Positions 1-9,013 of a DNA stretch of 64,000 bases are shown piece by piece. The notes below the pieces were generated by a model, which was not told the DNA's origin, searched no databases, and saw only the letters and a list, made by a program, of their open reading frames with translations. The first letter of the stretch is position 1. Every line of letters starts with the position of its first letter. Origin of the DNA: Lentibacillus saliphilus (GTDB taxonomy: Bacteria > Bacillota > Bacilli > Bacillales > Amphibacillaceae); NCBI RefSeq assembly GCF_019093865.1, contig NZ_JABJXD010000004.1, positions 124,001 through 188,000 on the forward strand, in the 5' to 3' direction. The position numbers were made by a program, and so were the translations under genes.

Positions 1-1
1 A

Positions 2-2395
2 ATCAATGGCGATACGGACTTAATCCGTGAAGAATTAAAAGCGATTAAAAATAATTATCCAGGCTTTGTAAACTTATATGTTGGGGATCAGAATGGGAAA
101 TCACTCGTTTTCTATCCAGAGCGCACAGAGGATGGTGCTGAAGTCGTTAATCAAGATTTCAGTGATCGTCAGTATTATAAGGAACTAATCGAACAAAAAG
201 AAACGATTATCTCAACGGTATTTCTCGGTAGAGGTGGAACGGATAAACTGCTCGTCACGATTACAACGCCCCTCTTAAAGGATGATGGAAGTATAAATGG
301 CTATATATTGGGTGGGCTTGATTTAACGGCGTTAGAAGAGCATATTAAAAATCGTAGCTTTGGTAAAGAGGGCTATGCCGTCGTATTGGATCAAAATAAT
401 AACGTCATTGTTCATCCTGAAATAGACACACGAACAGAGCTTGTCGATTTAAGTGATGACCCCGTCGTGAAATATATAAAAGCTCAATATGGCGGTGCGG
501 GTGGTGACTATTTTACGAAAGCTGAACGGAATCAGAAGGAATATATAACGTATGAAAAAATAGAAGCCTTTAATGGCTGGACCGTATGGGTTGGAAAGCC
601 AGCTTCTGTGATATCAAATACGTACACGCATGCCATTATTACGATCATTATTTTTATCTTAATCACAGCCGTCTTCATGATAGGTGTCAGCTTTATTTTA
701 ACGGATCGACTAGAGAAATCGATTCGGAATTTGCTCGATTACATTAAAGACTATACAAAAGGCTATAAGGACAAACAATTTGTCACAAAGCGTATTGATG
801 GGCCAAAAGAGATGGAAGAATTATCCTTTCATTTTAATAATATGGTTGATGAAATTGAGAAAAACCGGTCGGAGCTGATTCAGCTTAATTCAGATTTGGA
901 AACACGCGTTTATGAGCGAACGGCGGATTTAAAAAGTAAAAATCTTGAGCTTAGGGCAGTTAATAAATTAATTACTTCTGTTTCGACACAAAAAGATATG
1001 GCTCACTTTATCCAGCATTGTTTAAAGCAAATCGAACCATTTATGAATTATTCAATTCATATTTTGTTCCAGGGCTATGCAGTGACGACACGAACCATCC
1101 AAACGAAACAAAAAATGGATCGTTATATACATGATAATATGTTAAGAGAGCAGCAATATCTTGAGCCGATTCATATCGCGTCTAATCAAACCGGCTTTTT
1201 AATTGTTGATCTTGATCAAGATGAGTTTATTACAGCCGATGACAAGGAATTCTTGCAAACATTTGCCAGTTCACTTGCAATTATGCTTCAGAATAAACTC
1301 CTGTTCGAACGATATCGCAACAAGCATGCGGAATTACAGGCAGTACTAGAAAGTATGTCAGAAGGCTTAATGCTCTTGAATAACGATCGTATGGTTGATT
1401 ATGTGAATGAATTCTTTCAAAAAGAGGTTGATGGTGTCTCACATAATAAAACAGGACTTTTCCATTTAAATGATGTGTATGAACGGTTTATAGCATCCTT
1501 TGATGTGAGTGAAGAACGTCTCAATGATTTTTTCGCCAATGGAGATGATGTTTTAAAACTAGAAAAGGTTTTGCCGAAAGGGAAAGTAAGATATTATTTG
1601 TTACACAAGTTCTCTGTGATGTCCGATGAGGAACGAATTGGGGAAGGATTGCTCCTTCGAGATATTACAAAAGAAGAAGAGATTGATACTCTAAAAAATA
1701 ATCTAATATCACTGACGTCTCATGAATTTAAAACACCAATTACAAATATTAAAGGAAGTGTCGAAACACTACTTCGATCTGAAGTGGAATGGGAACCAGA
1801 ATTTCAGCAAGAGCTCTTAGAAGGTGTACACGAGGATATTGACCGTATTCAACATCTTGTGAGCGATTGGATGGACATTTCTAAAATTGAATCCGGCACG
1901 ATGTATATCGTACCGAACGTCATCCGGGCAGACAATGTAATTAAAGAATCAATCAATCAGGTACCCGATGTTTTAAAAGAACAAGCGACATTTACATTTA
2001 ATAATTGTATCGGTGAGAAGCCGTATTTCTTTGCTGATAAAAGACGTGTGCAGCAAGTATTAGTTAATTTATTCACGAATGCATTACGATATAATGATGA
2101 AGTCGAGAAAACAATTGACATTACGTTAGATCAGAATGAGGATGAAGTTTTCATTGCGGTGAAAGACAATGGTATTGGTATTTCAGAGGATCATATTGAG
2201 AAAATATTTAATCGATTTTATCAAGTAGATGTGACCGCTACGAGACGTAGGGGAGGTACAGGACTTGGACTTGCCATTTGTCAGGGGATTATGGAAGCCC
2301 ATGAAGGTCGCATTGAAGTGAGTAGCATACCAAATGAAGGAAGCAACTTTATACTTTATTTTCCAATAAGGGATGGTGAGCTGGATGAAGCATAA
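2..2395 (+). CDS. Membrane sensor histidine kinase (dCache-HAMP-GAF-PAS-HisKA-HATPase), 5' end outside window
   Basis: The reading frame is open from base 2, so the gene starts before the window; about 797 residues are visible. The first ~200 residues look like an extracytoplasmic dCache ligand-binding domain. They are followed by a membrane segment (about residues 210-233), a HAMP-like linker with coiled coil, a GAF-like region, a PAS-like region, and the kinase core. The core shows the H-box LTSHEFKTPITN (phospho-accepting His near residue 576), an N-box (LVNLFTNALRYN), DNGIGIS and GGTGLGLAIC. It should autophosphorylate on binding an external ligand and pass the phosphate to the response regulator whose start overlaps its stop codon. 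The ligand cannot be told from the sequence; the MFS carrier downstream could be a target. Confidence 0.93.
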   Translation: MNGDTDLIREELKAIKNNYPGFVNLYVGDQNGKSLVFYPERTEDGAEVVNQDFSDRQYYKELIEQKETIISTVFLGRGGTDKLLVTITTPLLKDDGSINGYILGGLDLTALEEHIKNRSFGKEGYAVVLDQNNNVIVHPEIDTRTELVDLSDDPVVKYIKAQYGGAGGDYFTKAERNQKEYITYEKIEAFNGWTVWVGKPASVISNTYTHAIITIIIFILITAVFMIGVSFILTDRLEKSIRNLLDYIKDYTKGYKDKQFVTKRIDGPKEMEELSFHFNNMVDEIEKNRSELIQLNSDLETRVYERTADLKSKNLELRAVNKLITSVSTQKDMAHFIQHCLKQIEPFMNYSIHILFQGYAVTTRTIQTKQKMDRYIHDNMLREQQYLEPIHIASNQTGFLIVDLDQDEFITADDKEFLQTFASSLAIMLQNKLLFERYRNKHAELQAVLESMSEGLMLLNNDRMVDYVNEFFQKEVDGVSHNKTGLFHLNDVYERFIASFDVSEERLNDFFANGDDVLKLEKVLPKGKVRYYLLHKFSVMSDEERIGEGLLLRDITKEEEIDTLKNNLISLTSHEFKTPITNIKGSVETLLRSEVEWEPEFQQELLEGVHEDIDRIQHLVSDWMDISKIESGTMYIVPNVIRADNVIKESINQVPDVLKEQATFTFNNCIGEKPYFFADKRRVQQVLVNLFTNALRYNDEVEKTIDITLDQNEDEVFIAVKDNGIGISEDHIEKIFNRFYQVDVTATRRRGGTGLGLAICQGIMEAHEGRIEVSSIPNEGSNFILYFPIRDGELDEA

Positions 2396-3086
2396 AATAT
2401 ATGTCGTTGATGATGAACCAAAAATTTTGCGGTTCATATCGGCTAACTTAAGATCGATTAATTATGAAGTAAAAACAGCGAGCTCTGGCGAGGAGCTTCT
2501 TGAAAAATTTGATCTTGTATCACCGGATTTGGTCTTACTTGATATTATGATGCCAGGCTATGACGGTTTTTACGTGTTAGAAGAGCTGCGTAAGTTTTCA
2601 AATGTACCTGTCATTATGTTGACGGCAAGAAGTAATCCGCAAGATAAAGTACAAGGCTTAAATCTTGGAGCTGACGATTATTTAACGAAGCCTTTTTCGC
2701 TCGATGAATTGTTTGCGAGAGTAAATGCCGTTTTGAGAAGAAGCCAGCCCAATTTATCTGAGCAATATACACCGACTGGCCAGATTATTAAAACGGGAGA
2801 GTTATCGATTGATATTGGTAGTAAGCGGTGTTGGATTAATGATATTGAATTTAAGCTCACTCATACAGAGCTGTCACTGATGGAAAATATGGCATTAAAT
2901 CTTGATAAGGTTGTACAACATGAGACACTTCTAACGAACGTATGGGGACCACAATATCGTGATGATGTCGAATATTTACGCGTTGCCATTGCTAGAATTA
3001 GAAGGAAGATTAAGGATAAAATTACTGACGAGCAAGAATACATTGTTACGTATCCTGGTCTTGGCTATATGTTGAGAAGCCTTTAG
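2385..3086 (+). CDS. OmpR/PhoB-family response regulator
   Basis: 233 residues. The receiver domain (about 1-115) has the acidic pair VVDDEP, the phospho-acceptor Asp in LLDIMMPG, the MLTA switch Thr and the LTKPF lysine. The C-terminal half is a winged-helix DNA-binding domain ending YIVTYPGLGYML. I chose the ATG at 2385, preceded by GGTGAG; an in-frame ATG at 2373 lies further inside the kinase gene. The start overlaps the kinase stop, so the two are translationally coupled and form one two-component system. A terminator follows. Confidence 0.93.
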   Translation: MKHKIYVVDDEPKILRFISANLRSINYEVKTASSGEELLEKFDLVSPDLVLLDIMMPGYDGFYVLEELRKFSNVPVIMLTARSNPQDKVQGLNLGADDYLTKPFSLDELFARVNAVLRRSQPNLSEQYTPTGQIIKTGELSIDIGSKRCWINDIEFKLTHTELSLMENMALNLDKVVQHETLLTNVWGPQYRDDVEYLRVAIARIRRKIKDKITDEQEYIVTYPGLGYMLRSL

Positions 3087-3145
3087 TAAAAGTTTTTTTG
3101 GCCAGCTTGTCGTTTGTGCTTAAATATAGTGTTTCGATGAATAAG

Positions 3146-3191
3146 GAGTTGTTTTTCATTTGGTAAATAAGTGAAAAACAATTCTTTTTTT
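3146..3191 (+). terminator. Terminator of the two-component operon
   Basis: A 13-bp stem (GAGTTGTTTTTCA paired with TGAAAAACAATTC, one G-T pair) is followed by a run of seven T. It lies about 60 bases after the response-regulator stop. Confidence 0.75.
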
Positions 3192-3365
3192 GTGCTTAAT
3201 GAACAAAGGTAATATAATTCAATTTTGTATTTTAATGTTTTTGTAATGTAAATAATTTCTATTTTATTCGACTGCAATGCACATTATCGTATGCTGTTAA
3301 TGAGGTTGGCAATCATTTATTTACGTTTCTGTCTATATAGAACATACGGTTAGGAGGAAATCAAG

Positions 3366-4616
3366 ATGGCAGAACAGAACACATCACACGAAACAAAAGG
3401 TATGGTCCCTTATTGGGTCAAAGTCGTTATCGTATTTACATTAGGGTGGATTGCACTTTATGCAACACGTACAATTCTAAATCCTCTTATGGACAATATC
3501 CAGGTGGATTTTGGATTATCTAATTCACAGCTCGGTTTGATCATGAGTATCTTCTTCCTCGGTTATGCAGGAATGAACGTTCCTTCAGGGATTCTAGGGG
3601 ATAAATTCGGTAAAAAACGTGTATTAGTTCCAGGTGTTATTATTTTCGGTGCTTTCGCCATTATTACAGGTATGATGCCGACATTCTTCTTATTCATGGC
3701 TACATGGTTAATGGTTGGTATTTTCCAAGGTTTCTACTATGGACCACAATACGGATTGTCTTCAGAGGCTATTCCGACAAAACGGATTACACTTGGTAGT
3801 GCCATTATCAACAGTGGTATGGCATTCGGTACATCGATTGGTTACTATATTTCAACGTATACAGTTGATGTTTGGGGCATGGACTGGAGAACACCATTCT
3901 ACATCATCGGTGTGCTCGTTATCTTGATCGGCTTAGTCATGTGGTGGGTTATTAAGGACAAGCCTAAATCAAGAGAACAAAGAGATGCAGACAAAGTTGC
4001 TGAAAACAAGTTAAAGCTTGGTGATTTATTCAAAAACAAAAACTTGATCATGGCTTACATTACGATTTTCAGTGCAATTTACGGATTCTTTGTAATCATT
4101 ACATGGCTTCCATACTACTTGGAGCATGCACGTGGCATTACAGGCGGTTCTGTAGCATTCGTATCTTCTCTCGTTCCTTGGGCAGCAATTCCTGGTTCAA
4201 TTTTATTTAGCTGGATTGCTGACAAGATGGGTAAACGTCGTCCAGTATTGCTCGTTATGTTGCCACTTTCGATTTTAGCTGTCGTATCTATCGTTGCATT
4301 TGACAGCATGACTGTTCTATACATTGCTTTAATCGGTTACGGTATTTTCGGTAAGATCAGTACGAACCCTGTTCTTGTTGCTGTTGTTGCTGACAACGCA
4401 CCAAAGCATGCATACAGTACAGCATTCGGTGTATACAACTTCATCGGTATGTGTGGTTCGATCTTAGCACCATACATCACAGGTTTCTTAACAGACATCA
4501 CAGGTTCATTAAACACTGGTTTCTACTTTGCAGCCGGCTTACTCGTTATTGGTACAATAGCCAGCATGTTCATTAACGAAGACAATCGTCCAAACGTTGA
4601 ACAAGCAGAAGCGTAA
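3366..4616 (+). CDS. MFS transporter (sugar-phosphate/organic-anion permease type)
   Basis: 416 residues with about 12 hydrophobic membrane segments. The sequence GILGDKFGKKR after the second segment fits MFS motif A, and the loop between halves is charged (KDKPKSREQRD). The overall look (long first segment with YATRTILNPLMDNIQ) resembles the organophosphate/anion-cation symporter branch. The ATG has a good AGGAGG site at about 3353-3358. The gene stands alone, about 280 bases after the two-component operon and ended by its own terminator. Control by that system is an inference from proximity. The substrate is unknown. Confidence 0.88.
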   Translation: MAEQNTSHETKGMVPYWVKVVIVFTLGWIALYATRTILNPLMDNIQVDFGLSNSQLGLIMSIFFLGYAGMNVPSGILGDKFGKKRVLVPGVIIFGAFAIITGMMPTFFLFMATWLMVGIFQGFYYGPQYGLSSEAIPTKRITLGSAIINSGMAFGTSIGYYISTYTVDVWGMDWRTPFYIIGVLVILIGLVMWWVIKDKPKSREQRDADKVAENKLKLGDLFKNKNLIMAYITIFSAIYGFFVIITWLPYYLEHARGITGGSVAFVSSLVPWAAIPGSILFSWIADKMGKRRPVLLVMLPLSILAVVSIVAFDSMTVLYIALIGYGIFGKISTNPVLVAVVADNAPKHAYSTAFGVYNFIGMCGSILAPYITGFLTDITGSLNTGFYFAAGLLVIGTIASMFINEDNRPNVEQAEA

Positions 4617-4623
4617 AAATATA

Positions 4624-4655
4624 AAACGGTACAGCTCTTATGAGCTGTACCGTTT
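4624..4655 (+). terminator. Rho-independent terminator after the MFS gene
   Basis: A perfect 14-bp stem (AAACGGTACAGCTC and its complement) with loop TTAT ends in TTTAATTA, eight bases after the stop codon. Confidence 0.85.
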
Positions 4656-4831
4656 AATTATGATTTCATGTGCGAACTCAAAAAATATCACTAAACATGC
4701 CAAGAATAGTAGATAGAAGAAGCAATGACGTGAAGAAAAGGCCGTTTAAGAAAAGCATCTGTTTTTTTGTTTATCAAAAAGGAGTGTAAGCTTAGCACAT
4801 GCTTCAAGAATAAAATAACAAACAGGCAATG

Positions 4832-4840
4832 TGATATAAT
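4832..4840 (+). promoter_or_regulatory. Extended -10 promoter element of lemA-htpX
   Basis: TGATATAAT is an extended -10 (TGn plus TATAAT) about 40 bases before the lemA start. No good -35 is visible, which an extended -10 can tolerate. Confidence 0.5.
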
Positions 4841-4879
4841 AATCTTAACGATATTTTATTTAAGAGAGGAAGATTTAGG

Positions 4880-5428
4880 ATGTTGCCAATGATTGTTATT
4901 ATAGCGGTTGTCGTCGTGCTCGGCTTATTTTTAATGACGACGTATAACAGCCTTGTGAAGTATCGCAATTGGGTTCAAGAGGCTTGGAGTCAGATTGATG
5001 TACAACTTAAGCGTCGACACGATTTGATTCCTAATTTGGTGAATACAGTTAAAGGCTATGCGGCGCATGAAAAGGAAACTCTTGAGAAAGTGATCCAGGC
5101 GCGTAATCAATTAGTTAGCGGGACACCGCAGGAGCGTATTGAAGCAGATAATGAAATTCAAGGCGCGCTTAAATCGATTTTCGCTTTATCTGAATCGTAT
5201 CCGGACTTAAAAGCGAATCAAAACTTTTTAAACCTCCAAGAAGAATTAACCACAACGGAAAACAAAGTCGCTTATTCGCGTCAGCTTTATAATAAAACAG
5301 TTGCCGACTACAATATTAAGCGGGAGTCCTTTCCGGCAAATATAATTGCAGGTATGTTCAATTTTAACCGTGAGGATCAGTTATCGATTCCGGAAGCAGA
5401 ACGTGACGTACCAAATGTAAGTTTTTAA
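4880..5428 (+). CDS. lemA: LemA family protein
   Basis: 182 residues. A single N-terminal membrane helix (about 3-22) is followed by the LemA signature YNSLVKYRNWVQEAWSQID and RRHDLIPNLV, then a helical domain. The length is normal for the family. LemA is an N-out membrane protein with a long helical domain; its exact role is not established. It sits 12 bases before htpX in the same direction, a pairing common in bacteria that suggests a role in membrane quality control. The start ATG follows AGAGAGGAAG. Confidence 0.93.
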   Translation: MLPMIVIIAVVVVLGLFLMTTYNSLVKYRNWVQEAWSQIDVQLKRRHDLIPNLVNTVKGYAAHEKETLEKVIQARNQLVSGTPQERIEADNEIQGALKSIFALSESYPDLKANQNFLNLQEELTTTENKVAYSRQLYNKTVADYNIKRESFPANIIAGMFNFNREDQLSIPEAERDVPNVSF

Positions 5429-5440
5429 CGGAGGGCTTAT

Positions 5441-6328
5441 ATGCTGTACAAACAAATATTGCAAAATAAGCGAAAAACCATATTGCTCGTTCTACTATTT
5501 ACTGTGCTTGTTTTAGTGATCGGCTGGGCGGTTGGCTATTTGTTCGGTAATGATCCGTATACTGGCTTAATCATTACAGTGGTTATTTTAGCATTTTATG
5601 TCCCGATCACTTATATGTCTGCCAGTTCTCAGGTGTTAGGTATGGCTGGTGCCAAGGAAATCCAAAAGAAGGACAACCCTGAGCTGTTTAATATTGTCGA
5701 GGAGCTTTCATTAGCCGCACGGATACCGATGCCAAAGATATACATCATTCATGATCCTTCTCCAAATGCGTTCGCAACGGGGATTAAACCAGAAAAAGGT
5801 TCTGTTGCTTTTACGACGGGATTGCTTGATCAATTGAACCGGGAAGAATTGGCGGGTGTAGCCGCACATGAAATCGGTCATATCCGTAATTATGATATAA
5901 GGCTCATGACGGTTTGTATTGCGCTTGTCGGTGTGATTGCGATGCTCGCTCATTTTGGTTCGAGAATGCTATTATTTGGAGGCGGTCGAAACCGAGGGAA
6001 TCAGAAGCAAAACCCGATTCTCATGATTGTTGCTCTCGTACTCGTCATTTTTGCACCTATCGCAGCACAGTTTGTCCATTTAGCTGTATCGAGAAATCGT
6101 GAATATTTAGCAGATGCAACCGCTGTAGAGCTTACGCGAAATCCCATCGGCTTGATAAACGCTTTGAAAAAAATTAGCGGTGATCCACGCGATGTTGAGC
6201 GTGCCGATTCAGCTACGGCAGCCATGTATATTGATGTACCATTTAAAAAGAAACGCAGAACGAAGAATAGTCTCTGGGCAACCCATCCATCAATGGAAAG
6301 CCGAATTGAACGGCTACAGGCGATGTAG
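5441..6328 (+). CDS. htpX: HtpX-like membrane zinc metalloprotease (M48)
   Basis: 295 residues. Two N-terminal membrane segments are followed by the catalytic motif AAHEIGHIRNYD (zinc ligands in HExxH), two further hydrophobic segments, and REYLADATAVEL carrying the third zinc-ligand Glu. It ends in ATHPSMESRIERL, typical of the family. HtpX removes misfolded membrane proteins at the cytoplasmic face. It is in an operon with lemA; the start has GGAGGG eight or so bases upstream. A strong terminator follows. Confidence 0.95.
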   Translation: MLYKQILQNKRKTILLVLLFTVLVLVIGWAVGYLFGNDPYTGLIITVVILAFYVPITYMSASSQVLGMAGAKEIQKKDNPELFNIVEELSLAARIPMPKIYIIHDPSPNAFATGIKPEKGSVAFTTGLLDQLNREELAGVAAHEIGHIRNYDIRLMTVCIALVGVIAMLAHFGSRMLLFGGGRNRGNQKQNPILMIVALVLVIFAPIAAQFVHLAVSRNREYLADATAVELTRNPIGLINALKKISGDPRDVERADSATAAMYIDVPFKKKRRTKNSLWATHPSMESRIERLQAM

Positions 6329-6358
6329 CAAGATGGATCTTATCGCTGTATGTGTGAT

Positions 6359-6386
6359 AAAAGCGTTCATGTGCGAACGCTTTTTT
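6359..6386 (+). terminator. Terminator of lemA-htpX
   Basis: Stem AAAAGCGTTC paired with GAACGCTTTT, loop ATGTGC, followed by T residues. Confidence 0.85.
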
Positions 6387-6517
6387 ACGTGCTCCAATAC
6401 AACTTGATTACGATTATCTACTGTCCACCAATTTTTAACGAGGAACGCTGTATGTAGGAATATTGACTTGATACACATTTCAAAACTGGGAATGCTAATC
6501 AAGAGGTGATTTCATTG

Positions 6518-6955
6518 ATGTATAAAGCAATGGTGTTTGCAATAGCAGTCTTAGCGTTCTTGATCTTTAACCCGCTGACTGCGCATGCAAAGTCAGAAGC
6601 AGAAAGGGACATTGAAGTGTTTGATGCACTACAAGGTCGAGTGGTCGCTGAAACGGAGCCGAGTACAAGCTTGCAAAAGGATGCTGCTTACTTTTTGCAA
6701 CATATGACAGACGTCTATCGAAAAGTGAGCCCAATTCCAAATGAAGGTTATCTCGTCAGAGTGCCGCTTGAACCACCTGTCGAAGTGAATAACGAATGGA
6801 TTTCAGGTTTATTTGATGAAGTTATTATCATTTACTCCACTGATGAAGCTCCGTTTTTATTAGTGTTTGATGAAGACAATCGGGCGCGATTTTTTAATTT
6901 TAAAGGAGACGCAACGTCATTTCTGGCGACAGTATTAAGGCGTGCGAAGCAGTAG
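6518..6955 (+). CDS. Secreted or membrane-anchored protein of unknown function
   Basis: 145 residues from ATG 6518, which lies seven bases after AGAGGTGAT; in-frame GTG 6506 overlaps that ribosome site and TTG 6515 is also possible. An N-terminal hydrophobic stretch ending PLTAHAKS looks like a signal peptide with an AxA cleavage site. The rest (about 115 residues) is a small mixed acidic domain with several hydrophobic strands (EVIIIYS, PFLLVFDE). I do not recognise the family. It stands alone between the htpX terminator and the cobalamin riboswitch. Confidence 0.7.
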   Translation: MYKAMVFAIAVLAFLIFNPLTAHAKSEAERDIEVFDALQGRVVAETEPSTSLQKDAAYFLQHMTDVYRKVSPIPNEGYLVRVPLEPPVEVNNEWISGLFDEVIIIYSTDEAPFLLVFDEDNRARFFNFKGDATSFLATVLRRAKQ

Positions 6956-7159
6956 TGTCTCGGGCATGGTGCTTTTCACGACAAGAACTATAATCCTGTT
7001 CAATCATAGCATTTTGTTTGGATGGGATTATAGTATCATTAGGAAAAGCGCGTCGCTTGTGTGACGAGCGTGATTTAGCATGATGAAGAGTGCAACGTAA
7101 AAAAAGCTGATACATAAAAAATAAATATGGTATGCTATATAAGGTGTCATTAAATTAAA

Positions 7160-7395
7160 TAGGTTGTCTCATGGTGACTTTGCCATGTGCAAGGTTGAAA
7201 AGGGAAGCTGGTGGAAATCCAGCACGGTCCCGCCACTGTAAAGCTGAGAGATCGCTCTGTGTGATGAATTGTGTGTATGGGCACATTTTATCGCAAGCCA
7301 CTGTTTATGTTAACGGGAAGGTCGAGTGTACGTCGTTGAAGCTGAGTCAGGAAACCTGCCATGAGAAAGAACATGTTTTCCTACGGGAGATAGGA
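7160..7395 (+). promoter_or_regulatory. Cobalamin (B12) riboswitch aptamer
   Basis: The conserved core reads in order: GGTTGAAAAGGGAA, GGTGGAAATCC, CGGTCCCGCCACTGTAA, AAGCCACTG, and GCTGAGTCAGGAAACCTGCC (7348-7367). This is the class-I B12 aptamer. After it, TCCTA-CGGGAGA-TAGGA (7379-7395) forms a hairpin whose GGGA loop can pair with the TCCC of the core, the kissing-loop contact known for this class. Binding of adenosyl- or methylcobalamin normally shuts off expression. The next gene is a thioesterase, not a usual B12 target (see findings). Confidence 0.96.
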
Positions 7396-7411
7396 GGGTG
7401 TTACGTATTGC

Positions 7412-7485
7412 ATTCATTGATTTGTCAATGAATTTATTTTCATTTGCATAAAACGTCGGCCTTCTTTTGACTAAGAAGGCTTTTT
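7412..7485 (+). terminator. Expression platform of the riboswitch: two hairpins, the second a terminator
   Basis: A first hairpin, ATTCATTGA-TTTG-TCAATGAAT (7412-7433), is followed by T-rich sequence. A second, GCCTTCTT-TTGACT-AAGAAGGC (7459-7480), is followed directly by TTTTT. It ends 19 bases before the thioesterase ATG and just before its GGAGG site, so it can stop transcription into that gene when B12 is bound. Confidence 0.85.
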
Positions 7486-7504
7486 GAATTTTGGAGGTAA
7501 AGAT

Positions 7505-7987
7505 ATGGAAAAGACAGCAATTACTGATACAAAGACCGTTCAAACAAGACTTGTCTTGCCACCTGATACGAACCATTTGGATACGATTTTTGGTGGTAAG
7601 GTGCTTGCATATATTGACGAGATAGCAGCACTGACCGCGATGAAGCACGCGAAAAGTGCCGTCGTCACAGCATCTATTGATTCTGTGGATTTTCTGTCAT
7701 CTGCAAAAGTTGGCGATGCCCTGACTCTTGAAGCATATGTCACTTACACAGGAACGAGCTCGATGGAGGTTTATGTTAAGGTAACAGCTCAAGACTTAAT
7801 TAGACATGAAGAAAAGCTGACAACAGAATCATTTTTAACGATGGTTGCCGTTGATGCAGCTGGCAAGCCAATTCCTGTTCCAAAGGTGTTTCCTGTGACT
7901 GAGGAAGAGCAACAACTTTATAACAGCGCCCCAATTCGCAAGGCCAATCGGATACGCCGTTCAAAATCAACAGCTGTTAGAGGGTGA
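7505..7987 (+). CDS. Acyl-CoA thioesterase, hotdog fold (YkhA/BFIT type)
   Basis: 160 residues from ATG 7505 with GGAGGTAAAG upstream. One hotdog domain fills the protein; PPDTNHLDTIFGGKVLAYID and the downstream SIDSVDFLSSAKVGD match the acyl-CoA hydrolase subfamily that cleaves acyl-CoA to free acid and CoA in the cytoplasm. The C-terminal tail is basic (ANRIRRSKS). The gene is the first coding region after the B12 riboswitch and its terminator, and seems to be transcribed alone. Substrate chain length cannot be read from the sequence. Confidence 0.9.
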   Translation: MEKTAITDTKTVQTRLVLPPDTNHLDTIFGGKVLAYIDEIAALTAMKHAKSAVVTASIDSVDFLSSAKVGDALTLEAYVTYTGTSSMEVYVKVTAQDLIRHEEKLTTESFLTMVAVDAAGKPIPVPKVFPVTEEEQQLYNSAPIRKANRIRRSKSTAVRG

Positions 7988-8183
7988 TTTGTCCAAAACG
8001 TGTTGGATATATGTTAGTTTAGAAAAGGCTGCCTCATGACGTCTATCAATCATATACGGGCTGATTATGACACTAAATTGAAAAAATGGTCTATTTGCAT
8101 CATAATCAATATAGACATAGAAAGATACAATACGGTTCGTGCAATCTATATTAAAATATGGGATAAAGTTGGGGTATGATGCT

Positions 8184-8831
8184 ATGCTAGATCTTTTAGT
8201 TAATTATCAGTGGGAAATCTTCATTGGACTAGAAATTCTATCATTCTTTTTGCTTGTTGCGTTTTTACTGGTGCGGTATATATTTGCAAAAGGTCCCATC
8301 AGTCGATTGTTTCTCGTATGCTTTTTGTTAACGATGGTATTAGAAGTTGCACTGGCTTGGATCATTTTTAATGAAACAGGTGAGCTATCAACCTTCCAAG
8401 TCGTAATTGGCATTTTCATTGTTTATGCGGTCACATTTGGAATAAATGATTTTAAGAAGCTAGATCTCTATATTAAGGAAAAAATCGGCCGATGGCGTGG
8501 TGTTCAATTATTAACGGATCATGATATTGAACAGATGAACAGGGGGAAAGATCCTGCTGTTATCGCACGGAAAAACCGGACGTGGTGGTATATTCATGCT
8601 TCGATTTTCATCATTGCGCATTATCTGTTCTGGCAATATGTTGGCGATCAAAGTAATAGTTTTATCTATTATTTAACCGATTTTTCATGGTTTGGCAATG
8701 AAGGTGCAGAAGGCTCTCCTTATACACATGAAATGATTGCACAAGTGAGCAAAGTGTGGTCGATCATATTTGTCGTTGATACGGTGCTGTCATGGTCTTA
8801 TACGGTGTATCCAGAAAAAAATAATGGCTAA
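8184..8831 (+). CDS. Multi-pass membrane protein of unknown function
   Basis: 215 residues from ATG 8184 (preceded by TTGGGGTATGA); an upstream in-frame GTG at 8139 lacks a ribosome site. There are about five to six hydrophobic segments: three in the first 90 residues, then a cytoplasmic-looking basic stretch (KKLDLYIKEKIGRWRG, ARKNRTWWYIH), then two more. No catalytic motif is visible and I cannot name the family. It is monocistronic and followed by a terminator. Confidence 0.7.
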   Translation: MLDLLVNYQWEIFIGLEILSFFLLVAFLLVRYIFAKGPISRLFLVCFLLTMVLEVALAWIIFNETGELSTFQVVIGIFIVYAVTFGINDFKKLDLYIKEKIGRWRGVQLLTDHDIEQMNRGKDPAVIARKNRTWWYIHASIFIIAHYLFWQYVGDQSNSFIYYLTDFSWFGNEGAEGSPYTHEMIAQVSKVWSIIFVVDTVLSWSYTVYPEKNNG

Positions 8832-8847
8832 ACGCAAAATCTTGAAT

Positions 8848-8880
8848 GAGGTGTCTCTTGATAAAAGAGGCATCTTTTTT
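8848..8880 (+). terminator. Terminator after the membrane protein gene
   Basis: Imperfect stem GGTGTCTCTT with AAGAGGCATC, loop GATAA, followed by a run of T. Confidence 0.7.
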
Positions 8881-8914
8881 TGCTGTCATAGCAAACGGCA
8901 TTATGTGTAAAAAT

Positions 8915-8955
8915 TTGACAGCGTGTTCTAGATAACATAGTATAAATGTATACTA
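8915..8955 (+). promoter_or_regulatory. Promoter and palindromic operator of the first YtrA-ABC operon
   Basis: TTGACA (8915-8920), a 17-base spacer, and TAGTAT (8938-8943) form a sigma-A promoter. The inverted repeat TAGTATA-AATG-TATACTA (8938-8955, 7-bp arms, four-base spacer) covers the -10, as expected for a GntR-type repressor site. Confidence 0.75.
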
Positions 8956-9013
8956 CATTACTCGACTAATGCACTAATCTACAAAATCGTTAACGGAAGG
9001 GGGCAAATGCCCA

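Noticed and set aside
7171-7431. 86-codon open frame over the riboswitch
   Set aside because: It lies inside the conserved B12 aptamer, whose sequence is explained by RNA structure; no ribosome site.
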